Shown here: positions 34,718-43,950 of the stretch, piece after piece
Position numbering within the stretch: position 1 is the stretch's first letter
Layout: each line of letters opens with the position of its first letter
Assembly: GCA_903900265.1 (NCBI GenBank)
Contig: CAIUMM010000175.1
Span: 1-64,000, forward strand
Source of the DNA: an uncultured Pseudomonadota bacterium
GTDB taxonomy: Bacteria; Myxococcota_A; UBA796; SXON01
Direction: 5' to 3'
Length of the DNA: 64,000 bases
The notes under the pieces: generated by a model
Seen by the model: the letters and a program-made list of their open reading frames with translations, nothing else
What the model was told of the DNA's origin: nothing
The model's database searches: none
Translations under genes and position numbers: made by a program

Positions 34718-36125
34718 ACGTCGGCCGTCCTGCGGTGATCTCCGCCGCCAAAGCGGCAAGCTGCTCGATGAGCATCTCGCCGTCTTTCAGGTCAGCGGCT
34801 GCGACGGGGTTCAGCGCCGCCGGGTCGGTCGCTACGTCGAAGCCGTACGCCGCGGTGCCGGTCGGGCTGCACGCCCAGCTCAGCGTTTCCGTAGATGTCG
34901 CGGCGTCCAACCACGCGATGTTGTCGTTCGCGAGCAGCACCGAGCGCGTCGAGGCGCGGCAGGAGTCCTGGATCGCGCGGCCATCCACTCCCTCCAGAGG
35001 CGGCTCCCCGGCGAACCTGAGCAGCGTAGGCAGCAGGTCGGTCTGGCTCGACAAGCAATCTACCGGTCCCTCGGTCAGCCCGGGGGCGAGCAGCAGCAGC
35101 GGAACGTGAACCAGCTCCCGGCGCAGCGTGTTGCCGTGGGTGTACGAGTCGTCTTCGAAGATCGTCTCCCCGTGATCGGCGGTCAGCACGACGAGCGTGG
35201 TGTCCAACACGCCGAGGGTTTGCAGCTCCGCGAGCAGCACATCGATACTGCGGTCGAGGCCCAACAGCGTCTCATCGTAGACGTCCCGCACGTCGGTCGT
35301 GAGCTGGCTGCGTTGTTCGGGTGTGCCGGTAGCCCACGCGTCGGCGATCTGTGCGGCTTGATCTTGCCGTGTTGCGTCGGGGTCGAACAGCAGATCCCCG
35401 CGTGACCACGTGCCGCGGTCTTGAAGGTCCGGTTGGATCGGCTGATGCGCGTCCATCGGCTGCGTGAACACGAGAAAGTCGCTGGAACCCGCTCCATTTA
35501 CCGCCACGCTGTCGAGCCAATTCAGGATGTGCGGGGAGAGGGTGGCCAGCTCGGCTCCGCCGCCGGGGAGCGGCTCGAGCACCTTTTCTTGAAATCCGTC
35601 GCCCATATTGGTGAGGGGCGTCAGAAAGGCGTTGCCCGAGTACAGCCCGGTGGAGAACCCCGCGGCGGTGAACACCGAGCCCATGGTCGGAGCGGTCAGC
35701 GGGTCGACCGGACCTTGATCCTGCACGTCCCAGAGCCCGTGATGATGTACATCCAAGCCCGTCATCACCGAGCTGGTGGACGGCACCGTCCACGACGACG
35801 CGGCGGTGTAGCCCTCCACCACCAGCCACGGACGCTGCATGGTCTTCGGCAGCGTCTCCCGGCCATATCCGTAGGCGCTCAGATGGTCGGCGCGCAGGGT
35901 GTCGACCTCGATCACGAGGATGTGCCGAAAGCGCAGATCTTCGTAGCCGATGCCGGTCGAGCGCGGATCGGGCAACGGGCTCGGCGGGCTCGGCGTGCAC
36001 GCAGTCAGCGCGAGCAGGCCCGTTAGCGCGATCCCTGCGGTCAGCGTTCCGGCGAGCCGTTTGGCCAGCGAGCGGCGCTGCGCCGCGCGCGCAGAACGCG
36101 CAGGACAGGGTTCCTGGCGGTGCAC
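34695..36125 (-). CDS. Sulfatase-superfamily lipoprotein with Thr at the nucleophile position
   Basis: GTG 36125 gives 476 residues with a signal peptide and lipobox LTAC (Cys43). The alkaline phosphatase/sulfatase fold begins at HILVIEVDTLRADHLSAYGYG (metal Asp75). The catalytic loop SSWTVPSTSSVMTG (111-124) has Thr113 where sulfatases have Cys or Ser, and Thr117 where they have Arg. MDAHQP and TADHGE (Asp317, His318) supply further metal ligands. A Thr nucleophile is typical of phosphotransferases such as LtaS and EptA, so phospho-transfer or hydrolysis is as likely as sulfate release. Its 3' end overlaps the convergent Wzy-like gene by 23 bases. The true start codon is uncertain. Confidence 0.8.
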   Translation of the reverse strand: MHRQEPCPARSARAAQRRSLAKRLAGTLTAGIALTGLLALTACTPSPPSPLPDPRSTGIGYEDLRFRHILVIEVDTLRADHLSAYGYGRETLPKTMQRPWLVVEGYTAASSWTVPSTSSVMTGLDVHHHGLWDVQDQGPVDPLTAPTMGSVFTAAGFSTGLYSGNAFLTPLTNMGDGFQEKVLEPLPGGGAELATLSPHILNWLDSVAVNGAGSSDFLVFTQPMDAHQPIQPDLQDRGTWSRGDLLFDPDATRQDQAAQIADAWATGTPEQRSQLTTDVRDVYDETLLGLDRSIDVLLAELQTLGVLDTTLVVLTADHGETIFEDDSYTHGNTLRRELVHVPLLLLAPGLTEGPVDCLSSQTDLLPTLLRFAGEPPLEGVDGRAIQDSCRASTRSVLLANDNIAWLDAATSTETLSWACSPTGTAAYGFDVATDPAALNPVAAADLKDGEMLIEQLAALAAEITAGRPTFTCASPI

Positions 36126-36159
36126 AGCCGGATAAGCGAGAAGTTTTAGAGGAGTGATT

Positions 36160-36927
36160 GTGTCATCTTCCCGCCATCTGGTAATCACCGGAGCGTCGAG
36201 CGGCATTGGCCGCGCCATCGCGCTTCGTCTCGCTGGCCCGAACACCACGGTGAGCTTGCTCGCGCGCCGGCTCCCGCAGCTGGAGGAGACCGCCGCGCTG
36301 GTCAGCGCCGCCGGGCATTCGGCGAGCGCGTACGCCTGCGACGTGCAAGACGCCGCTTCGATCCGGGCCGCTTTTGCCAGCGCCGCCGCCGCGAACGGCC
36401 CGATCCACGGCTTGATCGCCGCCGCCGGCATCGGCGGTTCGAACACCCCCGGCGAGGACGACCGCTTCGACGCGCTCGTGTCCACCAACCTCACCGGAAC
36501 GTACCGGTGCATTCGCGCCGCGGAGCAGCACCTCGCTGCCGGCCCCGATCCGCGCCACGTCGTGATCATCGCGTCGATCCTCGCTCGGTTCGGGGTCGCC
36601 GGCTACACCGGATACTGCGCGTCGAAGGCGGCGCTGCTCGGGTTGACGCGCGCGTATGCGCTGGAGGTTGCGTCCAAGAACGTGCTGGTCAACGCGATCT
36701 GCCCCGGCTGGGTGGACACCGACATGGCGTGGGACGGCATCGACGGCATGGCGAGCGGCATGGGCGTCAGCCGCGCTGAGGCCCACCGCATCGCGATGAG
36801 CGCGGTGCCGCTCGGGCGCATGGGCAAGCCCGAAGAGGTCGCCGGGCTGGTGGCCTTCCTGCTCTCCAAGGACGCCGCGTGCATGACCGGGCAGGGGCTC
36901 GATCCCAACGGCGGCGCGTGGATGTGA
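36160..36927 (+). CDS. Short-chain dehydrogenase/reductase (SDR)
   Basis: GTG 36160 with GAGGAG at 36149-36154 is preferred to GTG 36154, giving 255 residues. Classical SDR motifs are GASSGIG (11-17), AAAGIGG, the STNLTG block, catalytic Ser139 and Tyr152..Lys156 (YTGYCASK), and NAICPGWVDTDM. The overall layout is that of FabG-like 3-oxoacyl-ACP or small-alcohol dehydrogenases using NAD(P). The substrate cannot be told. It is divergent from the sulfatase-like gene, with no obvious operon partner. Confidence 0.9.
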   Translation: MSSSRHLVITGASSGIGRAIALRLAGPNTTVSLLARRLPQLEETAALVSAAGHSASAYACDVQDAASIRAAFASAAAANGPIHGLIAAAGIGGSNTPGEDDRFDALVSTNLTGTYRCIRAAEQHLAAGPDPRHVVIIASILARFGVAGYTGYCASKAALLGLTRAYALEVASKNVLVNAICPGWVDTDMAWDGIDGMASGMGVSRAEAHRIAMSAVPLGRMGKPEEVAGLVAFLLSKDAACMTGQGLDPNGGAWM

Positions 36928-36940
36928 GCGCGGTTGGAGG

Positions 36941-36968
36941 TTGAAACCTGCGGCCAAACGGCTATACC
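36941..36968 (+). promoter_or_regulatory. Sigma-70-type promoter of the PALLA-repeat lipoprotein gene
   Basis: TTGAAA (36941-36946), a 16-base spacer and TATACC (36963-36968) lie 73 bases upstream of the ATG at 37041. A GAGG ribosome site precedes that ATG. Confidence 0.6.
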
Positions 36969-37040
36969 TGCCAAGGTTCTTGGGTCTATTTTGCACCGTC
37001 TGTCCCACCGCCTGTCTTAGGCCAAAACGAGGTCCCGCTC

Positions 37041-38183
37041 ATGCGCTTGTCTGCTCCGGATTGCCTTACGCGTGTTTCTTCTCTGTTCGTGCCGGCGCTG
37101 CTCGCTCCGGCGCTGCTCGCTCCGGCGCTGCTCGCTCCGGCGCTGCTCGTCGGCTGTACCAGCAGCAAGGCGGTGGACGACACCGCGGCCGATGACACCG
37201 CCGCGAACGATGACACGTCCGCGGACTCCGACTCGGCGATCGACGACACCGCCACTGTTCCGCCGGACTTCAGCTTTGCGCTCTCCGGCGACTGGGATGG
37301 CACGGCGTTGACCCTCAACTGGCTGGACTTTACCGCCATGGGCGGCGGCGACCTGAGCTTCGGTCGTGTGGCCTACGCGGCGACGGTGGATCAGGACATC
37401 ATCGGCGTCCCGTTCGGCGTACCGCCGGAGTCGGAGCTCCAAGAGGTGGACCCCACCAACGCGCCTGGCATGAAGATCGCCGCCTACGTCCCAGCGTTGC
37501 ACGCCGATCTGGACGGCGACGTCATGCACTCTGCAGGCGAGACCTACACCGGCGTCGGGCTGGCGTGGCCGGTGTATGTGTCGGGCCCGGTTCCGGAAGA
37601 CCTCGCGGCCTTCGGCATCGTCGAGGGGTGGAACGGCATGGAATTCAAGTCCGATGGCAGCCCGCCGGCCATGAACGACATCACCGCGCTGCCGCTCTCC
37701 ACCAACCTCACGGAGCGCACCTCGATCACCATCGGCGGCTCCTATGCGGCGTCGACGGGCAGCGACGCCGAGCGCGTGGCGCTGATCCCCGGGGCGTTGC
37801 CGAGCTCGCCGGACACGGTGTTGTATGACGGGGTGCTGGGCGATCCTTGGACAATCAGCGTGGACGGTGCCCCGCCTGCCGATCACTTCACCGAGATGGA
37901 TGGGGTTGGCAACGCGGCGTTGGAGCTCCCGCTCGCGTACTCCGATGTCGACGGCAGCGTGAGCCTCACGGACGGCGACGCGCCGATCGCCTACGCCTGC
38001 TGGGACTCCCTCCCGGTCGGGCTGCTCTATGTGCCGGGCATCACCGATCTGGTGACCGCGGTGTCTTGGACCCAGTACGGCTTGGGGGCCGGCTGGATGG
38101 CGGTGCCGTTCGACGACAGCGTGCTGCCGCTCACCGGCGATGACCTGCTCTCGCTCTCCATCGACGCGAGCTGCGGGGCCTAA
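37041..38183 (+). CDS. Lipoprotein of unknown function with repeat-built signal peptide
   Basis: In this 380-residue protein the hydrophobic core of the signal peptide is four copies of PALLA (PALLAPALLAPALLAPALLV) before GC (Cys39). An Asp/Thr-rich linker of about 30 residues follows (DDTAADDTAANDDTS..). The rest (about 72-380) is beta-rich with no Cys pairs until CWDS and CGA at the end. No family is recognised. Related linker lipoproteins occur at 25221, 47876 and 53662. It has its own promoter (36941-36968) and is monocistronic, convergent with a methyltransferase gene. Confidence 0.75.
   Translation: MRLSAPDCLTRVSSLFVPALLAPALLAPALLAPALLVGCTSSKAVDDTAADDTAANDDTSADSDSAIDDTATVPPDFSFALSGDWDGTALTLNWLDFTAMGGGDLSFGRVAYAATVDQDIIGVPFGVPPESELQEVDPTNAPGMKIAAYVPALHADLDGDVMHSAGETYTGVGLAWPVYVSGPVPEDLAAFGIVEGWNGMEFKSDGSPPAMNDITALPLSTNLTERTSITIGGSYAASTGSDAERVALIPGALPSSPDTVLYDGVLGDPWTISVDGAPPADHFTEMDGVGNAALELPLAYSDVDGSVSLTDGDAPIAYACWDSLPVGLLYVPGITDLVTAVSWTQYGLGAGWMAVPFDDSVLPLTGDDLLSLSIDASCGA
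37092..37151. repeat. 15-bp tandem repeat in a signal peptide
   Basis: The unit CCGGCGCTGCTCGCT is repeated at 37092, 37107 and 37122, with a fourth copy (ending GTC) at 37137. It encodes PALLA units in frame. Being a multiple of three, copy-number change would lengthen or shorten the signal peptide by five residues without a frameshift. Confidence 0.9.
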
Positions 38184-38194
38184 AGCAGACGGTA

Positions 38195-38752
38195 TTACGC
38201 CGTCGCTCGAATCACCCAGTTCGACCACCCGAGGCTGTCGGCCGCGGGGCAACGGCCCCCGGTCATCAACTTGACCGCGGCGATGAGGTGCGCGTGCGCT
38301 TCGGGGTGGATCGGGATGCCGCCGGCGTGGCATACGGTCCAGCCGGTCTCTTCGACCACGCGCACGAGCCCCTGAAGGGTGAAGCGCCGCAGGTCCAACG
38401 GGCAGGGATGAAACGGGTAGATCCACGGCACGGACAGCAGCAAGCTGCCGCCCGGCGCGGTCACCCGGCGCAGCTCGGTCAGCGCGCGCTCCGGCCGGGC
38501 GACGTGCTCCAGCACTTCGGTGCAGATCACCGATCCGAAGGCGCCGTCCGGTAGCCCGGTCAAATCTTCTAGATCGGCGATGAGATCGGGCGAGCGGCTG
38601 GGGGACGCGTCGAGCGTCATGCGATCCACCTGGATCCAGCTGCGCTCTCCGCGGGTGGTCCCGACGTCGAGCACTGGACCGACGAGGTGCGCGGCGTTGT
38701 CGCGCACCCAGCCTTCAAGGAGCGTGCGCGCGGTGGTCGGCTTTTCGTTCAT
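38195..38752 (-). CDS. Class I SAM-dependent methyltransferase
   Basis: The 185-residue protein has motif I VLDVGTTRGER, motif II VDRMTLDASPSR.., DLIADLEDLTGLPDGAFGSVICTEVLEHVARPERAL (motif IV/V) and APGGSLLLSVPWIYPFHPCPLDLRRFT. This is the Methyltransf_11/31 type. GTTRG replaces the common GCGTG in motif I. The HPCPLDLRRF region is common in methyltransferases of polysaccharide or lipid clusters. The substrate is unknown. It shares strand and close spacing (26 bases) with the lipoprotein gene downstream. Confidence 0.87.
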   Translation of the reverse strand: MNEKPTTARTLLEGWVRDNAAHLVGPVLDVGTTRGERSWIQVDRMTLDASPSRSPDLIADLEDLTGLPDGAFGSVICTEVLEHVARPERALTELRRVTAPGGSLLLSVPWIYPFHPCPLDLRRFTLQGLVRVVEETGWTVCHAGGIPIHPEAHAHLIAAVKLMTGGRCPAADSLGWSNWVIRATA

Positions 38753-38778
38753 GCGTGGAGCCCGGTCATCCCCGAGAT

Positions 38779-39318
38779 CTAATCGAGGGCGAGGCCCTCG
38801 GCGGCGCGAAACCGCCCGGACTCGACGGTCACTTCATCGCCGGCTCCGTTGGCCGCGACGAACGCGAAGCAGCCGAGCAGGTCGGCGCCGTCTTGCCTGG
38901 CCAGCGTCAGCGTGCCGCCCGCCGCGAGCTTGGTGCTGTAGGAGTCCCCGGAGTCCGGGTAGAACGTGGCCCATCCGCCAGCACCGCTCTCCGGCAGATC
39001 CACCTCGGCGGGGAGGTCCCCCGCCGCGAGCGCGTCCCCGACCCCAGCTCCGTCCACCGTCGTTTGTGCGACCGCAGAGAGCCACCACCCGCCCGAGGAC
39101 GCGCTGTTGATCTGCAGGCTTGAACCGGCGAGCATCCACGTGGCGGCACCGCCCTCCCAGGACTCGCCGTCGACCGTCGCTTCAATGACGCCGGGGTCGA
39201 TGGCCTCGGCGCCGCAGCTGCTGGACCCGGCCGCGGAGCCACACCCTGCGGCCAGAATCAGCAGCCCGGGGAGCAGCACCGCTCCGGCATTTTCGACGAA
39301 ACGTAGGGACTTCGACAC
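38779..39318 (-). CDS. Small lipoprotein of unknown function
   Basis: The 179-residue protein has a signal ending in lipobox AAGC (Cys26) and a Gly/Ser-rich start. The mature part alternates beta strands (VIEATVDGESWEGGAATWMLAGSSLQINSASSGGWWLSAV.., ..LLGCFAFVAANGAGDEVTVESGRFRA). The pattern resembles small beta-sandwich lipoproteins, but I do not recognise a named family. It sits 4 bases after the Bax-inhibitor-type gene on the same strand, so they may be co-transcribed. Confidence 0.7.
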   Translation of the reverse strand: MSKSLRFVENAGAVLLPGLLILAAGCGSAAGSSSCGAEAIDPGVIEATVDGESWEGGAATWMLAGSSLQINSASSGGWWLSAVAQTTVDGAGVGDALAAGDLPAEVDLPESGAGGWATFYPDSGDSYSTKLAAGGTLTLARQDGADLLGCFAFVAANGAGDEVTVESGRFRAAEGLALD

Positions 39319-39323
39319 CGGGT

Positions 39324-40028
39324 TCAGCGGCGGCGCAGGCGGCTAAACAACGCCAGCAAGTTCCACAGCAGCACGACGATGCTGAGCGTCAGCTCGTAGC
39401 CCGCCTCCATCGTCTGGCTGGTGTCCATGGTGTGAACCACGTGGTTGAGCTTGTAGAGCAGCGAACCCGCGGAGACCGCGACGAACACCGCGCTCAGCGC
39501 GATGCCCGCGATGCCGCCGATCGGCCAGATGAAGGAGATCGCCATCAGCACCAGCATCGGGATGCCCATCATGCTCAGCCCGCTGCGGAGCAGGGAGAAC
39601 TCGCGCTTTTCGGTGAACACGTACACCAGCATCGCCGCGCCGCTGAGCACCACCATCCCCATGCACTGCCCGACCAGCAGCAGCCCGTCGGCGATGTCGC
39701 CGACGCCGAACAGCGTCGCGAAGAGGATGAACCCGAAGGAGATGCCTTGCGCTACGGTGCCCAGCACAAAGCCGGGCAGCTTGGACTCGCCGTAGACCAT
39801 GTTCTTGGCGACGCTCTGCGACAGGAACATCGATCCGTAGATCACCGCGAGGATGCCCCATTGGCCGAGGCCCATCACCGCCGGCACCACAAACAGCACT
39901 GACGCGATGCTGACGATCGCGGTCACGACCAAGCCACCCAGCGTCCAACCAGCGACGCCGGTCAAGAACTGCGAGCGGTCAGCGGGGGAGGCTTGGATGA
40001 CGGAAGAGTAGGAGTTGTGGTAGCGCAT
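39324..40028 (-). CDS. Bax inhibitor-1/YccA family membrane protein
   Basis: ATG 40028 with AGGGAA at correct spacing gives 234 residues. About seven hydrophobic segments follow a hydrophilic N-terminus (MRYHNSYSSVIQASPADRSQFLTGVAGWT). Conserved blocks are LSQSVAKNMVYGESKLPGFVLGTVAQGISFGFIL, AAMLVYVFTEKREFSLLRSGLSM and DTSQTMEAGYELTLSIVVLLWNLLALF; the last, near the C-terminus, is the family signature. These proteins are pH-sensitive calcium leak channels or protease modulators in the inner membrane. Confidence 0.88.
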   Translation of the reverse strand: MRYHNSYSSVIQASPADRSQFLTGVAGWTLGGLVVTAIVSIASVLFVVPAVMGLGQWGILAVIYGSMFLSQSVAKNMVYGESKLPGFVLGTVAQGISFGFILFATLFGVGDIADGLLLVGQCMGMVVLSGAAMLVYVFTEKREFSLLRSGLSMMGIPMLVLMAISFIWPIGGIAGIALSAVFVAVSAGSLLYKLNHVVHTMDTSQTMEAGYELTLSIVVLLWNLLALFSRLRRR

Positions 40029-40108
40029 AGAAAGTTCCCTGCGCTCTGCTATCTCGCGGAAGCTGCGCGCGTGGTGTGGCAAAGCCCCCGCGGCAGCGGC
40101 GAGTTTGT

Positions 40109-40144
40109 AAATAAAAGCAGCGGACATCCGAAGATGCCCGCCGC
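40109..40144 (-). terminator. Intrinsic terminator of ahcY
   Basis: On the minus strand a 12-bp stem (arms 40144-40133 and 40128-40117, two G-U pairs) closes a UUCG tetraloop and is followed by TTTTATTT (40116-40109). It starts 57 bases after the ahcY stop and would insulate ahcY from the downstream Bax-inhibitor-type gene. Confidence 0.85.
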
Positions 40145-40200
40145 CCGGTTTCGAGTTCAATCTGGCAGTGCCAGCTCAAACTCCCGTATTTACACCGCGA

Positions 40201-41745
<1,545 letters not shown>

Positions 41746-41803
41746 GACGTTCCTCGACGGGGTTGAAGGGGACGGTCCGGACAGCCGGGCCGCGTTTCAT
41801 TCG

Positions 41804-41825
41804 TATATCCGTATAGACGCATATA
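41804..41825. promoter_or_regulatory. Imperfect 22-bp palindrome, candidate SahR operator
   Basis: Half-sites TATATCCGT (left) and ACGCATATA (right) around TAG give 18 of 22 matching positions when the site is compared with its own reverse complement. It lies between ahcY (start 41745) and the ArsR-methyltransferase regulator (start 41876), and overlaps A/T-rich -10-like hexamers on both strands. The regulator family is known to bind palindromes upstream of SAM-cycle genes; the specific match is inference. Confidence 0.6.
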
Positions 41826-41875
41826 GCGCAACGACGATCAAGCGGGTATTTGACGGTCGTGCTGGAGTTGTAGTT

Positions 41876-42841
41876 TTGATCGCCGTCTTTGATCGCTTGA
41901 CCGCGCTGTCCGAGCCCCTGCGGGTGCGGATCCTCCGCACGCTCGCTCGGGAAGAGCTGGCGGTCGGTGAGCTCGCGCGGGTGTTGCAGACCTCGCAGCC
42001 GACCATCTCGCGGCACTTGAAGCAGCTCGATGAAGGCGGTTGGGTGCTCAAGCGCCGCGCCGGCACGGCCAGCTACTACCGTTTTGCGAACGGCGATCTC
42101 GACGCCGACGCCCGCGCGCTGTGGCAGGTCGTGGTCGCGCCGGTCGACGCGGCCGACGCCACCTCGGTCTACGCGGAGGATCTACGCCGTCTGGACGGCG
42201 TCGTCGCCGCGCGCACCGGCGACAGCGAAGAGCTGTTTCGGCGCCTCGGCGGGCGCTGGGACAACGTCCGCAAAGAGCTCTTCGGCGAGAACTATGTGCT
42301 CCCCGCCTTGCTCGCGATGCTGCCGCCCGGCTTGACCATCGCCGATCTGGGGTGCGGGACGGGCGCGATGCTGCCGCTGCTCGCGCCGGTAGCTGCAAAT
42401 CGAGGACCGAACGGCGAGCCCGGCGTGATCGGCATCGACCGTGAGGACGCGATGCTCGACGTGGCGCGGGAGCGCACCGCCGATCTGCCCAACGTCGTGC
42501 TTCGTCGCGGCTTGTTAGACGCGTTGCCGCTGCCCAACGCCAGCGTCGATCTCGCGCTCTGTGAGCTGGTTTTGCACCACGTGAGGGAGTTAGGACCGGT
42601 GTTTTCGGAGGTGGCGCGGGTGTTGAAGCCCCACGGTCGGTGGATCGTGCTCGACATGGTGGAGCATGATCGCCAGGACTACGCCGACACCATGGGGCAC
42701 CAGCACTTGGGCTTCTCGCGCGCAGGGATGGAAGCGCTCGCGCGAGGGGCGGGACTTGGCGTACAAAGTTGGCGCGTGCTCCCGGGGGACCCGCTGGCGC
42801 AGGGCCCGGCGCTGTTCGTCAGCGTGCTCACGCGCCCCTGA
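41876..42841 (+). CDS. ArsR-family regulator fused to SAM-methyltransferase domain (SahR-like)
   Basis: TTG 41876 with GGAG 8 bases upstream gives 321 residues. Residues 5-75 are an ArsR winged helix (LTALSEPLRVRILRTLAREELAVGELARVLQTSQPTISRHLKQL, recognition helix about 38-50). From about 140 a class I methyltransferase fold follows, with motif I DLGCGTG (157-163), IGIDRED and ALPLPNASVDLALCELVLHHV. This fusion matches SahR, reported as a repressor of SAM-recycling genes that senses S-adenosylhomocysteine or SAM. Divergence from ahcY strongly supports that role. The methyltransferase domain may act as the ligand sensor. Direct DNA binding is inferred. Confidence 0.85.
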   Translation: MIAVFDRLTALSEPLRVRILRTLAREELAVGELARVLQTSQPTISRHLKQLDEGGWVLKRRAGTASYYRFANGDLDADARALWQVVVAPVDAADATSVYAEDLRRLDGVVAARTGDSEELFRRLGGRWDNVRKELFGENYVLPALLAMLPPGLTIADLGCGTGAMLPLLAPVAANRGPNGEPGVIGIDREDAMLDVARERTADLPNVVLRRGLLDALPLPNASVDLALCELVLHHVRELGPVFSEVARVLKPHGRWIVLDMVEHDRQDYADTMGHQHLGFSRAGMEALARGAGLGVQSWRVLPGDPLAQGPALFVSVLTRP

Positions 42842-42885
42842 ACGGCCTGATCGGGAACTCCGATTTCCGGTTACTTCGCAGTCCC

Positions 42886-43950
42886 ATGCGCGATGTCGCC
42901 TACGTCCTCGGGGAGTACCCCGTCCCGTCCCAGACCTTCGTACACGCGGAGCTTGTGGCGCTGCGTGCCCAAGGTGTGTCGGTCGATGTCATCGCCCACA
43001 AGCGCGGCCCCGAAGGCGTGGTCTTCGGCGATGGCCCCGACGGCCAGCCCTTGGAGGTGCGCCACGTAGGACTCGACGCTGGCGCTGACGGCGCCGCTGA
43101 CGTTGCGACTGTGCTCAGCGACTATCGGCATCTGCACACACATTTTGCCGATTTTGGCGTTCGGGTGCTCGGGCCGCTCGCGGCGCGGGCAAAGCGTCCG
43201 TGGTCGTTCACCGCGCACGCGTATGACCTGTTCCGCCGCGACGCCGCGGTGCGCCCGGAAGAATGGGCGGCGCTCCCGGACAGTTGCCTCAAGGTGGTCA
43301 CGATCTCGCGCTTCCACAAAGACTACATCGCCGCCCGAGGCGTGCGGCCGGAGCGCATCGCCGTGGTGCCGAACGCGGCGCGGCTTGAAGCCCTGCTGGC
43401 TGGCGCGCCGGCCGCGCCGACGATGCTGCGCAACATCCTCGCCGTGGGTCGCCCGGTCGCGAAAAAGGGCTTTGGCGTTCTGGTTCAGGCCTGGGCCCGC
43501 GCCCGCGCACGGGCTCCGGGCCTCACGCTGACGATCATCGGCGGCGAAGGTCTCGTCGCTGAGCCCCCGGAGGGCTTGGTGCTGACGCCGATGTTGCCGT
43601 ACGCGCAGGTGCTCACGGCGATGGCCGCGTGTGATTTGGTGGTCGCGCCCTCGGTGGTCGCGCCGGATGGCGACATGGACGGCATCCCGACGGTGCTCGT
43701 GGAGGCGGCGGCGCTGCGGCGCCCGGTGATCGCCTCGTTGGTCACCGGCGTCGGGGATCTCGTCTGCGACGGCGTGAACGGCTTGCTGGTGCCTCCGGGC
43801 GACATGGAGGCGCTGGTCGCGGCGTTGCTGCGGCTCGCGGCGCGGCCTCAGGAGCTCGCGCGCTTGGGCACGGGCGGGCCGATGCTCGCGGCGGCGCACG
43901 ACGCGCGCCGGGTCGCAGACTTGCTGCGCGCCGGGGTGTTCACGCCATGA
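42886..43950 (+). CDS. GT4-type glycosyltransferase
   Basis: ATG 42886 gives 354 residues. The GT-B fold shows YVLGEYPVPSQTFVHAELVALRAQG at the N-terminus, FTAHAYDLFRRD, the hinge VPNAARLEALL and NILAVGRPVAKKGFGVLVQAW. The C-terminal nucleotide-sugar block is SVVAPDGDMDGIPTVLVEAAALRRPVIAS, with the E-x7-E pattern of GT4 enzymes. It is coupled to the next gene by an ATGA overlap. It probably adds a sugar to a surface polysaccharide or glycolipid at the cytoplasmic face; donor and acceptor are unknown. Confidence 0.9.
   Translation: MRDVAYVLGEYPVPSQTFVHAELVALRAQGVSVDVIAHKRGPEGVVFGDGPDGQPLEVRHVGLDAGADGAADVATVLSDYRHLHTHFADFGVRVLGPLAARAKRPWSFTAHAYDLFRRDAAVRPEEWAALPDSCLKVVTISRFHKDYIAARGVRPERIAVVPNAARLEALLAGAPAAPTMLRNILAVGRPVAKKGFGVLVQAWARARARAPGLTLTIIGGEGLVAEPPEGLVLTPMLPYAQVLTAMAACDLVVAPSVVAPDGDMDGIPTVLVEAAALRRPVIASLVTGVGDLVCDGVNGLLVPPGDMEALVAALLRLAARPQELARLGTGGPMLAAAHDARRVADLLRAGVFTP

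Noticed and set aside
36126-36569. N-terminal extension of the sulfatase-like frame up to 36569
   Set aside because: It would overlap the SDR gene in antisense and has Ser/Arg/Ala-rich, non-protein-like composition; the signal peptide lies after 36125.
37017-38426. Minus-strand open frame of 469 codons opposite the PALLA-repeat lipoprotein
   Set aside because: Arg/His/Gly-rich composition; the repeat tail (SEQRR units) is just the reverse of the PALLA repeats.
41746-41875. SAH riboswitch upstream of ahcY
   Set aside because: The short gap holds a palindrome but no multi-stem leader that I can recognise; a protein regulator explains the arrangement better.
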